NCBI GenBank assembly: GCA_039621445.1
Contig: CP154954.1
Span: forward strand, 44,123,847 to 44,187,846
From: Euglena gracilis
Taxonomy: Eukaryota; Euglenida; Euglenophyceae; Euglenales
Direction: 5' to 3'
Length of the DNA stretch: 64,000 nt
Shown here: one piece after another, positions 45,505 through 56,879 of the stretch
Position numbering within the stretch: the stretch's first letter is position 1
Layout of the letters: every line of letters begins with the position of its first letter
Made by a program: the position numbers and the translations under genes
The notes under the pieces: model-generated
Seen by the model: only the letters and a program-made list of their open reading frames with translations
What the model was told of the DNA's origin: nothing
The model's database searches: none

Positions 45505-45802
45505 GAGGGTAAGTTGGTACCCTAATGTTGCACGCAGCCCGAGATACGCTCGCAATCGTCGGATCGGCCAGAATCTTAGTCGAAATTTGTGGTGGTTTTG
45601 GGTGCTGCTTGGTTTAAAATGCTTAACAAACCATACAGAAACGATTTTTGTTTTCGAATTGAGGGCATCTGGGGTCAAGGGAGGTACAAGAATTGTGAAA
45701 TTAGGATTTCCCAGTGACACAAAATAAGAGTACCAAGCGGCGTGGCTGAATTTGGTCGTCACCACTAGTCGTCTTATGAAAAGAGTTTTCGATCGAGGGT
45801 TA

Positions 45803-45914
45803 AGCCGGCGTTTGAGACGCCGGGCTCAGGACAGAACCGGCGTCCCCCCCCACGGGCTTTCGGACGCCGGTTCTGTCCTAAAGCCCGGCGTTAGGAACGC
45901 CGGCTTTGTCCAAA
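45803..45914. repeat. Inverted repeat built of CCGGCGT modules
   Basis: AAGCCGGCGTTTGAGACGCC ... GGACAGAACCGGCGTCC pairs with GGACGCCGGTTCTGTCC ... AACGCCGGCTT. Stem about 40 bp with small mismatches. Confidence 0.75.
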
Positions 45915-46622
45915 GCCCGGCGTCCGATTTTCATTCCTAAAAATGTCACCAAAAGTGCCCAAAAGTGGCCCTAAGGTGCTGGTATGACTGTTTTAACCAT
46001 GTAGGACAATGAGTTTTGCCATTTGGGGACCAGTGGGGTGGATGTCCAAATTTGGTGAAAATTGGCCCAGATTTCGATATAGAGTACCGTGCGGCGTGGA
46101 AAGATCTGATGAGCACCGCTGGTCGTCTGTTGAAAAGAGCTTTCGATCGAGGGGTAACTTGGTACCCTAACGTTGCACGCAGCCCGAGATACGCTCGCGA
46201 TCGTCGGATCGGCCAGAATCTGAGTCGAAATTTGTCGCAATTTTCAGTGATTTTTGGTTTAAGATGCTTAATAAACCCTACAGAAACGTTTTTCCTCTTC
46301 GAATCAACGACCTGAGGGTCACCACAGTTGTGAAATTAAGATTCCCCACTGACAGAAAATAAGAGCTCCAGGCGACGTGGCTGAATTTGGTGGTGACCGC
46401 CAGTCGTCTGATGAAAAGAGCTTTCGATCGAGGGGTGAGTTTATACCTGGACGATTGACACAGCCAGAAATACCCTCGCGATCGCCGGAATTTGGTGAAG
46501 TGCAAAGTGGTGTGACATTGCAGATAAGTGGTCGTAGATTGGTCCTGGGAGTGTCCTTTGGCCGAAGGGTGGGGACGCCGGTTCTGTCCTGAGCCCGGCG
46601 TCTCTAAAACGCCGGCTTAAAC

Positions 46623-46743
46623 AAGAGGTCTCGGACGCCGGTTCTGTCCAAAGCCCGGCATTCCAAACGCCGGTTCCGTCCTTCGGACGGAACCGGCGTT
46701 TGGAACGCCGGGCTTTGGACAGAACCGGCGTCCGAGACCTCTT
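46623..46743. repeat. 58-bp-stem hairpin with TTCG loop
   Basis: Arms from AAGAGGTCTCGGACGCCGG to GAACCGGCGTCCGAGACCTC, centre CGTCC-TTCG-GGACG, with one mismatch seen. Made of CCGGCGT modules. Confidence 0.85.
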
Positions 46744-47059
46744 TTTTGTAGTAGAGTTTGTTCCTGAACAACTTTCACAGCCAGAGATCCGCTCGCGATC
46801 GTCGATCGATTTCGCAAAATGCATTTTCGGACGATTTCGGAAAACACGTGATTGCCACAGATGCCCTAATGGAAAACGTGCCATTGCCACAGATGCCCTA
46901 ATGGAAAACGTGTCATTGCCAGATGCCTTCATGGAAAACGTGCCTGATCAGAGATGCCTTAATGGAAAACGTGTCATTGCCACAAATGCCCTCATGGAAA
47001 ACGTGTTCATGACCACGAATTTCAGGGCAGGCATTTGGCGGGCTGAACACCAGGCTTCT

Positions 47060-47335
47060 TTTTAAGACCCCCGGGGGGGGGAGGGGGGGTCCCCCCCCCA
47101 CCCACCCAGGGTGGCGCGCGACCCCCCCCCCGGGGGGGGGGGGGGGGGGGGGGCCCCCCCAAAATCGGGCGCGTTAAAGGCAATTTTCAAAAATTTTCGG
47201 CGCTTCGCGCCGAAAAGGTATACCCAGCGCCTCCGGCGCGGGGCCCCCCCCCCGAGGGGGGGGTCCGGCACGGACCCACCCACCCACCCCCCTCCCCCGG
47301 GGGGGGGGGGTCAGGTGACTTAAAAAGAAGCCTGC
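47060..47335. mobile_element. Fold-back element with CTTCTTTTTAAG ends
   Basis: AGGCTTCTTTTTAAG on the left and CTTAAAAAGAAGCCT on the right enclose C/G runs, CCCACCC arms and the core hairpin GGCGCTTCGCGCC. A partial relative begins at 57588 (AGGCTTCTTTTTAAGTCACC). Confidence 0.6.
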
Positions 47336-47339
47336 TGAA

Positions 47340-48950
47340 CACGGTTTTTGATACGAAAACTGTGTCCAGAACGCCGGTTCGGGCGTGAAGCCGTGTTCCA
47401 GAACGCCGGTTCAGGCTGCCGCCCGAACCGGCGTTCTGGAACACGGCTTCACGCCCGAACCGGCGTTCTGGACACAGTTGTTGAAACCGTGTATTAGGGG
47501 CTCTGGCTTCACGCCCGAACCGGCGTTCAAGGAATAAAGGCCAATTTCGCCCTAAATACCAAGTTTCTGAACATTTTTGGGCATTTTTGGGATCCTTTGG
47601 GCTCATGGCCATGTCGATCGGCCGATTGAAGTTTTCATCCGTCTGATGCCAGGTTACCCATCAATCGAAAGGTTTTTTTTTCCTTCAGAATTACGATTTG
47701 GAAATTTTTTTTTGGTTGGACCACCCCTAGGTTTTTTCAGAATCACGGTTGGGAAATTTTGGCTGGACCCCCCCCAGATTTTTTCAGATTTGCAATGCCG
47801 AATTTTCGGTTGGACCCCGCTGGTTTTTTTTCCCAGAATTATGATTGGGATTTGATCCCCCCTTTTTTCAGAATTCTGGTTCAGAAATTTTGGCTGGGTT
47901 TATTCACAAACACGGTTGAAAAAAAATTGGCTGGAGCCCCCCCTTAGGGTTTTTCAGAAGTACGGTTGGGAAATTTTGGCTGGACCCCCCCCGGAATTTT
48001 TCAAAATTGTTGGGAAATGTTAATTACAGTTGGGAACCCCTTGGGTTTTTTCAGAATTACGATTTTTGGACCCTTTTCGCAAATTCCAAAATCCACTGTT
48101 CACCTGCCATGTTGCCCCTTGATCGATAACCCTTCTCAAGGGTTTTAGATGGCCTTAGATTTCAGCCCTGCTGCATGGTATTCTATTTCAGAAATTCCCC
48201 AAATTTGGCCAAATGGAAATTGGTGCACAAAATACCCCAATTTCTGGCCAAATACCCCCCAAAAAGTGCTCAGATATGATTGCCTCATGTCTACAAACCA
48301 TTTTGGACACTTTTTGGCACTTTTCATTTTCGGTCCCCAGGACGCCGTTTTCCCGCCCGAACCGGCGTCCAGAACGCCGGTTCGGGCGTGAAGCCAGAGC
48401 CCCAATACACGGTTTCAATTAAACCGGCGTTTGAGACGCCGGGTTCAGGACAGAACCGGCGTCCCCCCCCCCCACGGGTTTTCCGACGCAGGTTCTGTCC
48501 TAAAACCCGGCGTCCGGTTTGGGACTGTATTTTGTGCAAAAAAGTCTGCCAATGTTACCCCAGAAACGAAAATCTCCTTGGCTGAAGGGGATAAGAGGCA
48601 CAATTGCTGAGTGCAAAATATCATGGATGTGACGGCAAGCGTTTTGCAGTTTCTGAGGTGGGGGGAGTATTGCTAGGCATACAGGTTGCCACAGCCGCAG
48701 CGATTACAGGGCAAAACATATTGCCGGCAAGGAAACACATTGCAGAAACCGTGTTTTGGGCGAAGATTTAAGACTTTTAAAGTCTCGAAATCGGCCCAAA
48801 CACAGTTCTTGACACAGAAACTTTGGCTAGACCCGCTGGGTTTTTTCAAAAGTAGTGTTGGGAAATTTTGGGTGGACCCCCCTGGGTTTTTTCAGACATA
48901 CGGCAGGGAGGTTTTGGCTAGACCCGCCCTGGGTTGCATAGTGGGCATTT
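47340..48950. other. Non-coding mosaic, inverted copy of R2
   Basis: 47345-47525 holds GAACGCCGGTTCGGGC palindromes. 47660-48060 repeats GGAAATTTTGGCTGGACCCC units of about 60 bases. 47990-48420 is the inverted R2 copy. 48420-48515 is another CCGGCGT hairpin. No gene. Confidence 0.55.
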
Positions 48951-49345
48951 TTTGGTTTTTTTTAAAAAAACAAATCAACGTGTTGTTTTTTTGAAAAAAA
49001 ACAGTTAAAAAAAAACATCAAAAAAAAACAAAAAGAAAATTTCATTGAAAAAACTCGTTATGAAACACCCAAACCATACTTTGAATCCTACTCAGTTCAA
49101 AAACTGCCAAAAATGGTCAAAAACATCCAAAATGCAACAAAAATGGAATTTTATGACTTTTTTTCATTTTTGTGGAAGGAAGTTTTTGGCAGAAATTACC
49201 CAGAAGCTGCCAAAAATGATTGAAATGTGCATTCAAAAAATTTTCCATGCAAAACCTTGCGTTTTTTTTGCCTTTTTTTTAAAAAAAAACATTGTTAGAA
49301 TTAATAAAAACAAAAAAAACAACATCAAAAAAAAACGGGCCGGCC
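48950..49345. mobile_element. AT-rich fold-back element, inverted copy
   Basis: GTTTTTTTT/AAAAAAAAC palindromes on both sides of a core that is the reverse complement of 29580-29790. Ends not fixed. Confidence 0.5.
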
Positions 49346-50579
49346 CACTATGCTGGGTTGTTTCAGAAATACGGTAAAATGTTGTCCACCTCTGGGTTTT
49401 TCGGCCCCGAGCGGATTTCCGGTGGTGGTCGTTGCGGTGGTCGGCCCGACCTGGTCGGCCCGAACATGGTCGGCCCGACCTTATCGACCTGTGGTGGTCG
49501 GGCCGACCTGGTCGGCCCGACCACCATTTTTTTGCACTACCCCCCCTTTCTGGAAATTTAAGCCCCCCCCCCCCTGAAAAAAACGTTTGTCCAAATCACC
49601 CCAACACCAGTCAAAACCCACTTAAATGGCTCCAGAAGCCCCCAATCGGGGGTGAATATGCAAAAACTTGGGGGGAAAATGCCCATTTTGGGCCACTTGG
49701 GCAACACCTCTCCATTAGATTTTCAATATAATTGCAAAATTTTGCACAAAAAAGACTTATCACTCAAGTATGTTGCCAACATAGAGGGAATTTCGTTATT
49801 TGGGGGGGGGGGTGCGGGGGGGGGCGGAGCCCCCCCCCCTGCCTATGCCAAAGTGAGCCACAAAAACAACTTAGCCCCCGAGTATGTTGCCAACTCAGAA
49901 GGGATTTTGTTATTTGAGGTTCAGATGGGGTTGGAGGGAGGAGTTTCCTGCCTCTCGTGATGCAGAATGCTTGCATTTCTAAAGGATTTTCATGTAATCC
50001 CTGTTTCGTCATTGGTTTTTTACCCCTCCGGACCCCCATCAAGGGCCCACCGACCCCCACCGACCAAATATTTCCATCTAGGGGTGTTTATTTTGGTGTA
50101 TTTGGACACATCCGGACCATTTCCGGGTGGTTTAGGCCCGCCACAGACCATTTTTATGACCACCGACTAGCCACCACTCGTTTGCATGGGATTTTATTCA
50201 TGGGGGAGACTTAAACGTCGGCGGTACTGACCCGTTAGTACATGAGAGTGGGTAGTCGGCCAACTACCCAATACGCCCCCAGTCTCGCCGACTAGCTGCC
50301 GACCATTAGTCGGCCGACAACCCCCCCCCCCAGTCCACCGCCATGCGCCCCGAAGGGCCTGGCCGAAGGCCGAACGCCGAAGGCCGAGGGCCGCGGCAAA
50401 TCAGAACCCGAAAGTCGGCTGACTGCCCAATACCCCCCCCCCACCCCGTCTCGCCGACTAGCTACCGACCATTAGTCGGCCGACAACCCCCCCCCCCAGT
50501 CCACCGCCATGCGCCCCGAAGGCCGCCTGGCCGAAGGCCGCCGCAGCGGCCGAAGGCCGCCGCAATTCAGAACCTGAAA

Positions 50580-51250
50580 AGTTGATGATGTTATTTAAAG
50601 GCGTAGGGTTAGGGTCAAGTTTCCATTCCTAACTGTCCCATCCCATCCCCTCAACGTTAAATTGGTGTCTGCAGGGGACCCAGCGAACCCAAAGAGGCGC
50701 CCAACCAGGGTTGACGATATTTTTGTTTTTTTTAAAAAAAACAAAAAAACATGTTTTTTTTAAAAAAACGCAAAAAAACATGTTTTTTTTTTGAAAAAGC
50801 AAAAATTGACCTTTTTCCATGCGAAATGGCCATTTTTTGAGGAAAAAGTTCTAAAGTCATGGTTTTGGTCATCAAAATGACGTTTTTTTTAGTTTTTCCA
50901 GACCCTTCATCCAAAAATACTAAAATGATGGTTCATGTGAAAGCCATCACCCTTTACGGACTGCGAAGCTGCAGAGATAAAAAAATTACCTTTTTCCTTT
51001 AAAAAAACGTTCAAAAAATTTTCACCCAAACCCTCCATGACGTTTTTTTGTTTTTTTAAAAAAAAACATATTTTTTTTTAAAAAAAACATGTTTTTTTTG
51101 TTTTAAAAAAAACAAGCCGTCAACCTTGCGCCCAACTAGGGTTAAAAACATTGGGGGACCCGAGCGAGGCGCCGAGCGAGGGTCCCCCAATGTGCATTAA
51201 CCCTAGTTGGGCGCCTCTTTGGGGTAGCTGGTCCCCTGCAGGCACCAGTT
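50580..51250. repeat. Fold-back repeat R3, copy 5, interrupted
   Basis: Same lead and arms as copy 4, but the left arm is split by a 422-bp AT-rich element at 50706-51127. Confidence 0.75.
50706..51127. mobile_element. AT-rich fold-back element, 422 bp, exact 9-bp duplication
   Basis: The ends CAGGGTTGACG and (inverted) AAGGTTGACGGC are flanked by GCGCCCAAC at 50697-50705 and 51128-51136. Four other R3 copies show the uninterrupted site. The inside is GTTTTTTT/AAAAAAAC palindromes around about 180 bases. Non-coding. Confidence 0.75.
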
Positions 51251-51445
51251 TATCACGCATCAGTCACCGAACCTTCAACTGGTCGGTCGACCCTTCAACT
51301 AGTTGGTGGTGGGCTGGGGGGGGGGGCCGGCAAGTCGGACGACTAGTCGGCGGACAACCCATTTGGTCGGATGACCGATGACGCCAATTGGTCGGTCGGC
51401 CTGGTCGGCAGCTAGTCGGCGAGACAGGGGGGGGGGTGGAGCCGG

Positions 51446-52735
51446 CCCCAGGCGGATGATTGGCTATGACGATCCCGGAGGTCGTACCGACCATGGTCGG
51501 CCCGACCTATGGTCGGCCCGACCATGGTCGGCCCGACCTGGCCGTTATTGACCACTGGAGGTCGGGCCGACCAGGTCGGCCCGACCTCCAATCAACCGCA
51601 TTACCCCCCCCTTTTTTGAAATTTAAGCCCCCCCCCCTCAAATTTTTATTCTCTTAATTTGGCTGAAAATGTATAAAAACACATTGGAATGACCTCCAAA
51701 CCGGCAAAAAACGTCCCATTTTTGAAAAATTCGATTAGAGTTAGCGTTAGGGATACAGTTATGGTTAGGGTTAGGGATACAGTTAGGGTTAGGGTTAGGG
51801 AAACGGATAGGGTTAGGGCTGGGGATTAGGGTTAGGGTTAGGGATACGGTTAGGGTTAGGGCTAGGGTTAGGGTTAGGGATACGGTTAGGGTTAGGGCTA
51901 GGGTTAGAGTTAGGGTTAGGGATACGGTTAGGGTTAGGGTCAGGGTCAGGGTTAGAGTTAGGGTTAGGGATACGGTTAGGGTTAGAGTTAAGGTTAGGGA
52001 TACGGTTAGGGTTAGGGATAGGGTTAGAGTTAGGGTTAGGGATACGGTTAGGGCTGGGGATTAGGGTTAGGGTTAGGGATACGGCCAGTGTTACGGTTAT
52101 TGTTAGGGTTAGGGATAGGGTTCGGGTTAGGGTTCGGGCCAGGGATACGGTTTGAGTCTGGGTTGGGGATGCGATTAGGGTTAGGGATGCAGTTAGGGTT
52201 AGGGATACGGATAGGGTTCGGGTTAGGGTTAGGGTTAGGGTTAGGGTTAGGGATACGGTTAGGGTTAGGGCTAGGGTTAGAGTTAGGGTTAGGGATACAG
52301 TTAGGGTTTCGGTTAGGGTTAGGGTTAGAGTTAGGGATACGGTTAGGGTTAGGGATGGGGTTAGGGTTAGGGATACGGTTAGGGCTGGGGATTAGGGTTA
52401 GGGTTAGGGATACGGTTAGTGTTGCGGTTATTGTTAGGGTGAGGGATACGGTTAGGGTTAGAGTTCGGGCCACGGATACGGTTTGAGTTTGGGTTGGGGA
52501 TATGGTTAGGTTTAGGGTTGCAGTTAGGGTTAGGGTTAGGGATACGGATAGGGTTCGGGTTAGGGTTAGAGTTAGGGTTAGGGTTAGGGTTAGGGATACG
52601 GTTAGGGTTAGGGTCAGGGTTAGAGTTAGGGTTAGGGATACGGTTAGGGTTAGGGTCAGGGCTAGGGTTAGATTCAGTGATACGGTTAGGGCTGGGGATT
52701 AGGGTTAGGGTTAGGGATACAGTTAGGTTATTTTG
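51446..52735. mobile_element. Second telomere-array element, left end and array
   Basis: The left end GGCCCCAGGCGGATGATTGG, ACGATCCCGGAGGTCGTACC, the palindromes and TTTAAGCCCCC match the TIRs of the element at 43333-44723 and lead into the array. The order from TIR to array equals the inverted right half of that element. The right TIR is missing: after the array comes a fragment of the inner module and then another element. Confidence 0.7.
51733..52728 (+). repeat. Degenerate telomeric array (TTAGGG on the plus strand)
   Basis: About 996 bp of TTAGGG hexamers with regular ATACGG and variants TTAGAG, TTCGGG, GTCAGG and CTGGGG. Opposite orientation to the array at 43858. Long open frames (repeated RDTVRVRV or LGLGIRLG) are artefacts of the 6-base period. 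Confidence 0.93.
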
Positions 52736-53102
52736 GGCGGGGGGTGTAGGCCGACTAAGTTAGCACAAAGGGGGGGTAGATCTGGCCTGGGGGGGGGGGG
52801 GTTGTGGGCAGACCCTAGGGTCGGCCCACGGTCGCCAAAGGTCACCAAAGGTCGCCCAAGGAGCCGTCCGGGAGACCCCCCTAGTGGGCCGACCCTAGGG
52901 TCGCCGACCCTAGGGTCGACTTAGGGTCGTGGGCCGTCCCCAGGGTCGGCCCACCCCACGACCTCCCCCCCCCTACAACCCTAGGGTCGACTTAGGGTCG
53001 GCCCACCCCACGACCTCCCCCCCCCCCTACAACCCCAGGGTCGACTTAGGGTCGGCCCACCCCACGACCTCCCCCCCCCCCTGCAACCCAACCCCAAGCT
53101 GG

Positions 53103-53550
53103 GCAAAAGGGATTTGCCCCCCAAATCAGTTGCGTTACATACATCAGGTGGGTTAAATCAGGTGGGTTACACAAGGGATTTGCCCCCCAAAACGGGTGGG
53201 TGACACAAGGGATTTTGTTATTTTGGGGCCCTGGAACAGTTGGGCAACAAAAGGGATTTGCCCCCCAGATCAGTTGGGCAACAAAAGGGATTTGCCCCCC
53301 AAAACGGGTGGGTTCCACAAGGGATTTTGTTATTTTGGGGCCCTCGAACAGTTGGGCAACAAAAGGGATTTGCCCCCCAAATCAGTTGGGCAACAAAAGG
53401 GATTTGCCCCCCAAAACGGGTGGGTAACACAAGGGATTTTGTTATTTTGGGGCCCTCGAACAGTTGGAACAAAAGGGATTTGCCCCCCAAAACGGGTGGG
53501 TAACACAAGGGATTTGCCTCCCAAAACGGGTGGGCAACACAAGGGATTTT
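53103..53550. repeat. 78-bp satellite, first block
   Basis: Units with CAACAAAAGGGATTTGCCCC, CCAAAACGGGTGGG and ACAAGGGATTTTGTTATTTT. 78 is divisible by 3, so open frames persist through the array. Confidence 0.9.
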
Positions 53551-54104
53551 AGGTCGACTTGCACCCGAGAAGGGGTTGGCAGATAAAAGGGGTTGGCAGA
53601 TAAAAGGGGTTTATTTTGTTAATGAAAGGGATAGGGTTAGGTCGACTTGCACCCGAGAAGGGGTTGGCAGATAAAAGGGGTTTATTTTGTTAATGAAAGG
53701 GATAGGGTTAGGTCGACTTGCACCCGGGAAGGGGTTGGCAGATAAAAGGGGTTTATTTTGTTAATGAAAGGGATAGGGTTAGGTCGACTTGCACCCGAGA
53801 AGGGGTTGGCAGATAAAAGGGGTTTATTTTGTTAATGAAAGGGATAGGGTTAGGTCGACTTGCACCCGAAAAGGGGTTGGCAGATAAAAGGGGTTTATTT
53901 TGTTAATGAAAGGGATAGGGTTAGGTCGACTTGCACCCGAAAAGGGGTTGGCGGATAAAAGGGGTTTATTTTGTTAATGAAAGGGAGGGTTAGGTCGACT
54001 TGCACCCGAGAAGGGGTTGGCAGATAAAAGGGGTTTATTTTGTTAATGAAAGGGATAGGGTTAGGTCGACTTGCACCCGAGAAGGGGTTGGCAGATAAAA
54101 GGGG
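53551..54104. repeat. 71-bp satellite, eight units
   Basis: Starts of AGGTCGACTTGCACCCGA at 53551, 53639, 53710, 53781, 53852, 53923, 53992 and 54063: period 71, with one 88-base unit (internal 17-base repeat) and one 69-base unit. The unit ends GGGATAGGGTT, which is near telomeric sequence. Confidence 0.95.
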
Positions 54105-55165
54105 CTGGGTTACACAAGGGATTTGCCTCCCAAAACGGGTGGGTAACACAAGGGATTTTTTTTATTTTGGGGCCCTCGAACAGTTGGGCAACAAAAGGGA
54201 TTTGCCCCCCAAAACGGCTGGGTTACACAAGGGATTTGCCTCCCAAAACGGGTGGGCAACACAAGGGATTTTTTTTATTTTGGGGCCCTCGAACAGTTGG
54301 GCAACAAAAGGGATTTGCCTCCCAAAACGGGTGGGCAACACAAGGGATTTTTTTTATTTTGGGGCCCTCGAACAGTTGGGCAACAAAAGGGATTTGCACC
54401 CCAAAACGGCTGGGTTACACAAGGGATTTGCCTCCCAAAACGGGTGGGTAACACAAGGGATTTTGTTATTTTGGGGCCCTCGAACAGTTGGGCAACAAAA
54501 GGGATTTGCCCCCCAAAACGGGTGGGTAACACAAGGGATTTTGTTATTTTGGGGCCCTCGAACAGTTGGGCAACAAAAGGGATTTGCCCCCCAAAACGGC
54601 TGCGTTACACAAGGGATTTGCCCCCCAAAACGGGTGGGTTCCACAAGGGATTTTGTTATTTTGGGGCCCTCGAACAGTTGGGCAACAAAAGGGATTTGCC
54701 TCCCAAAACGGGTGGGTAACACAAGGGATTTTTTTTATTTTGGGGCCCTCGATCAGTTGGGAAACAAAAGGGATTTGCCTCCCAAAACGGGTGGGTGACA
54801 CAAGGGATTTTGTTATTTTGGGGCCCTCGATCAGTTGGGAAACAAAAGGGATTTGCCTCCCAAAACGGGTGGGTGACACAAGGGATTTTGTTATTTTGGG
54901 GCCCTCGAACAGTTGGGCAACAAAAGGGATTTGCCCCCCAAAACGGGTGGGTAACACAAGGGATTTTTTTATTTTGGGGCCCTCGAACAGTTGGGCAACA
55001 AAAGGGATTTGCCCCCCAGATCAGTTGGCCAACAAAAGGGATTTGTCCCCCAAAACGGGTGGGCAACACAAGGAATTTTGTTATTTTGGGGCCCTCCAAC
55101 AGTTGGGCAACAACAGGGATTTGCCCCCCAAATCAGCTGGGTTACAGAAAGGATTTGTCCCCTAA
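54105..55165. repeat. 78-bp satellite, second block
   Basis: About 13 units in the same orientation as the first block (for example starts at 54485 and 54563), with expansions of the CCCAAAACGG(G/C)TGGGT sub-unit. The 71-bp block sits within it, as if inserted or converted. Confidence 0.93.
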
Positions 55166-55619
55166 AAACGGTCCGAAAATTTCTTTTTTTTTCTTTGGAG
55201 GGGGGGGGAGGTCGTGGGGTGGGCCGACCCTAAGTCGACCCTACCGTTGTAGGGGGGGGGGAGGTCGTGGGGTGGGCCGACCCTAAGTCGACCCTAAGGT
55301 CTGCCCACAAGGGGTTTCTAGGGTCGCCGCCCACTCCACAGCCTCGGGGGGGGGTCGACCATGGCGACCTTTGGCGACCTTTGGCGACCGTGGGCAGACC
55401 CTAGGGTCTGCCCACAACCCCCCCCCCAGGCCAGATCCGGGAGCCAGCACAAAGGGAGTTTGTTGGGGGGCGCGTTTTGGCCACCCTTGCCTTGCACACA
55501 CAAGGGGATATTGTTATTTTGGGCGGGGGGGGGGGGGGGCCGGGGCCCCCCCCCCGGAAACTTGAAGCGGTATTCAGTAAAATTTGACTCAAAATGCATG
55601 GAAAAACATTAGAATGAGC

Positions 55620-56873
55620 TTAAAACCTATTTTCTGGGCCCGACGCCTGTCTTGAAATTCTACTGACATTAACGGATTTCAGCCTGAAATTGTTTGTGTC
55701 AGTCGATTTCCATTCAGGCGCCCGTTTATGTCAGTCGATTTCCATTCAGGCGCCCGTTTATGTCAGTCGATTTCCATTCAGGCGCCCGTTTATGTCGGTC
55801 GATTTCCATTCCATTGAAATCTGTTGCTGGTCAGATTGGGAATTTTCAGTGACTTTTTTGGACATTTTGGATCTCCCTTTTTTGAAGACATTTTTGGTCC
55901 TATGGGGTTGTGGAGGCGTTACCCTCCTATGGGGTTGTGGAGGGACCAGAAAAAAACCAAATTTTGTGGTCAGGTGATCACAGCTGGCTGAACTTTGGAT
56001 GGAACAGACGGAAGGACGGAGCTGAAGATTATCATTTTCTGGAACTTCAGAAAAAGCATTCGGCAAATTTGCCCTGAACCAGTTGTTATCACTGGTTATC
56101 TGAAAGAAAAGCTTTTGGGTGAGGAGTGATTTGGCCACGTTACACCTATTTTCTAGGCTCGACGCCTGTATTGCAATTCTATTCTATTGCAAGGCTGTGT
56201 TCCTGGCAACATGGCTTTGGTCAAAATCTGTGTTTCTAAAAAAAATGCAGAGTCTGCGTTTTAGGCACAGTTCTTGAGATAGAGATTGTTCTTGTCAAAA
56301 CGGAAGAAAAAATGCATTCCGGAAAAATGCAGAGTCTGCGTTTAAGACACAGTTCTTGATGTAGAGATTGTTTCTTTCAAAATGGAAGAAAGGCTGAATT
56401 CCGAAAAAAGGAAGAAAAGGTTGGGTCGGACATTAACGGATTTCAGGCTGAAACCTAAAATGTCCCGAAACGGAACAAAAGGGCATTCAAAAAAAGGACA
56501 CAAAAGGTCGGTCGATTTCCAAGACATCGGAAACCGTTTATGTCAGTCGATTTCCATTCAGGCGCCCGTTAGTGTCGGTCGATTTCCATTCAGGCGCCCG
56601 TTAGTGTCGGTCGATTTCCATTCAGGCGCCCGTTAGTGTCAGTCGATTTCCATTCAGGCGCCCGTTAATGGGCCAAAAACCACTTTTTTGACCATATTTC
56701 CGTCCAGGCGGTTCGGTCGAATGAATATCAAGACAGGCGTCGGGCCCAGACAAAATAGGTTTTAGAAAAATCGACCGACACTAACAGATTCAGCAGGGGC
56801 GCCGGGCGGCTCGCTTCGCTCGCTCGCGCCCGGCGCCCCTGCTGAATCTGTTAGGGTCGGTCGATTTTTGTAT
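55620..56873. repeat. Repeat R5, inverted copy of 27478-28710
   Basis: Shares CTGGGCCCGACGCCTG, the 32-bp GGAAATCGACC units (here inverted), the GTCCAGGCGGTTCGGTCGAA segment and the long hairpin. The two copies lie 28 kb apart in opposite orientation. No coding sequence. Confidence 0.75.
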
Positions 56874-56879
56874 AGAAAC

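Larger units (their letters stand above)
49403..51445. mobile_element. Palindromic-TIR element, right end uncertain
   Basis: The left tip GGCCCCGAGCGGATTTCC and internal order (GGTCGGCCCGACC, TTTAAGCCCCC, R4, TAGTCGGCCGACTA, GGCCGAAGGCCG, R3) match the 2.3-kb element at 36538-38833. The expected right TIR is absent; the sequence reaches GGAGCC directly at the left tip of the next element. Truncated or replaced. Confidence 0.55.
52771..55445. mobile_element. CCCTAGGG-type TIR element carrying satellite arrays, exact 9-bp duplication
   Basis: The left end GGGGGGTAGATCTGGCCTGG and right end (inverting to GGCTCCCGGATCTGGCCTGG) lead into GGCAGACCCTAGGGTC and CGCCAAAGGTCGCC on both sides. AGCACAAAG flanks both ends (52762-52770 and 55446-55454). 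The inside (about 2.05 kb) is almost wholly 78-bp and 71-bp satellite, plus CGACCTCCCC repeats next to both TIRs. No gene. Confidence 0.85.

Noticed and set aside
45172-45513. Exact 9-bp duplication for the 324-bp CCCTAGGG-type element
   Set aside because: G and C runs at both borders make the boundary ambiguous. Only the empty-site comparison is used as support.
52088-52486. Open frames of Gly/Leu/Arg or Asn/Pro repeats in the telomeric arrays
   Set aside because: Direct product of the hexamer period; present in several frames and both strands.
43858-52728. Window containing a true chromosome end
   Set aside because: Both telomeric arrays are degenerate, internal and attached to transposon TIRs, with ordinary sequence continuing on both sides.
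54040-55165. Long open frames of 252 and 199 codons through the 78-bp satellite
   Set aside because: The unit length is divisible by 3, so frames stay open on both strands. The peptide is a simple repeat and several frames are equally open.
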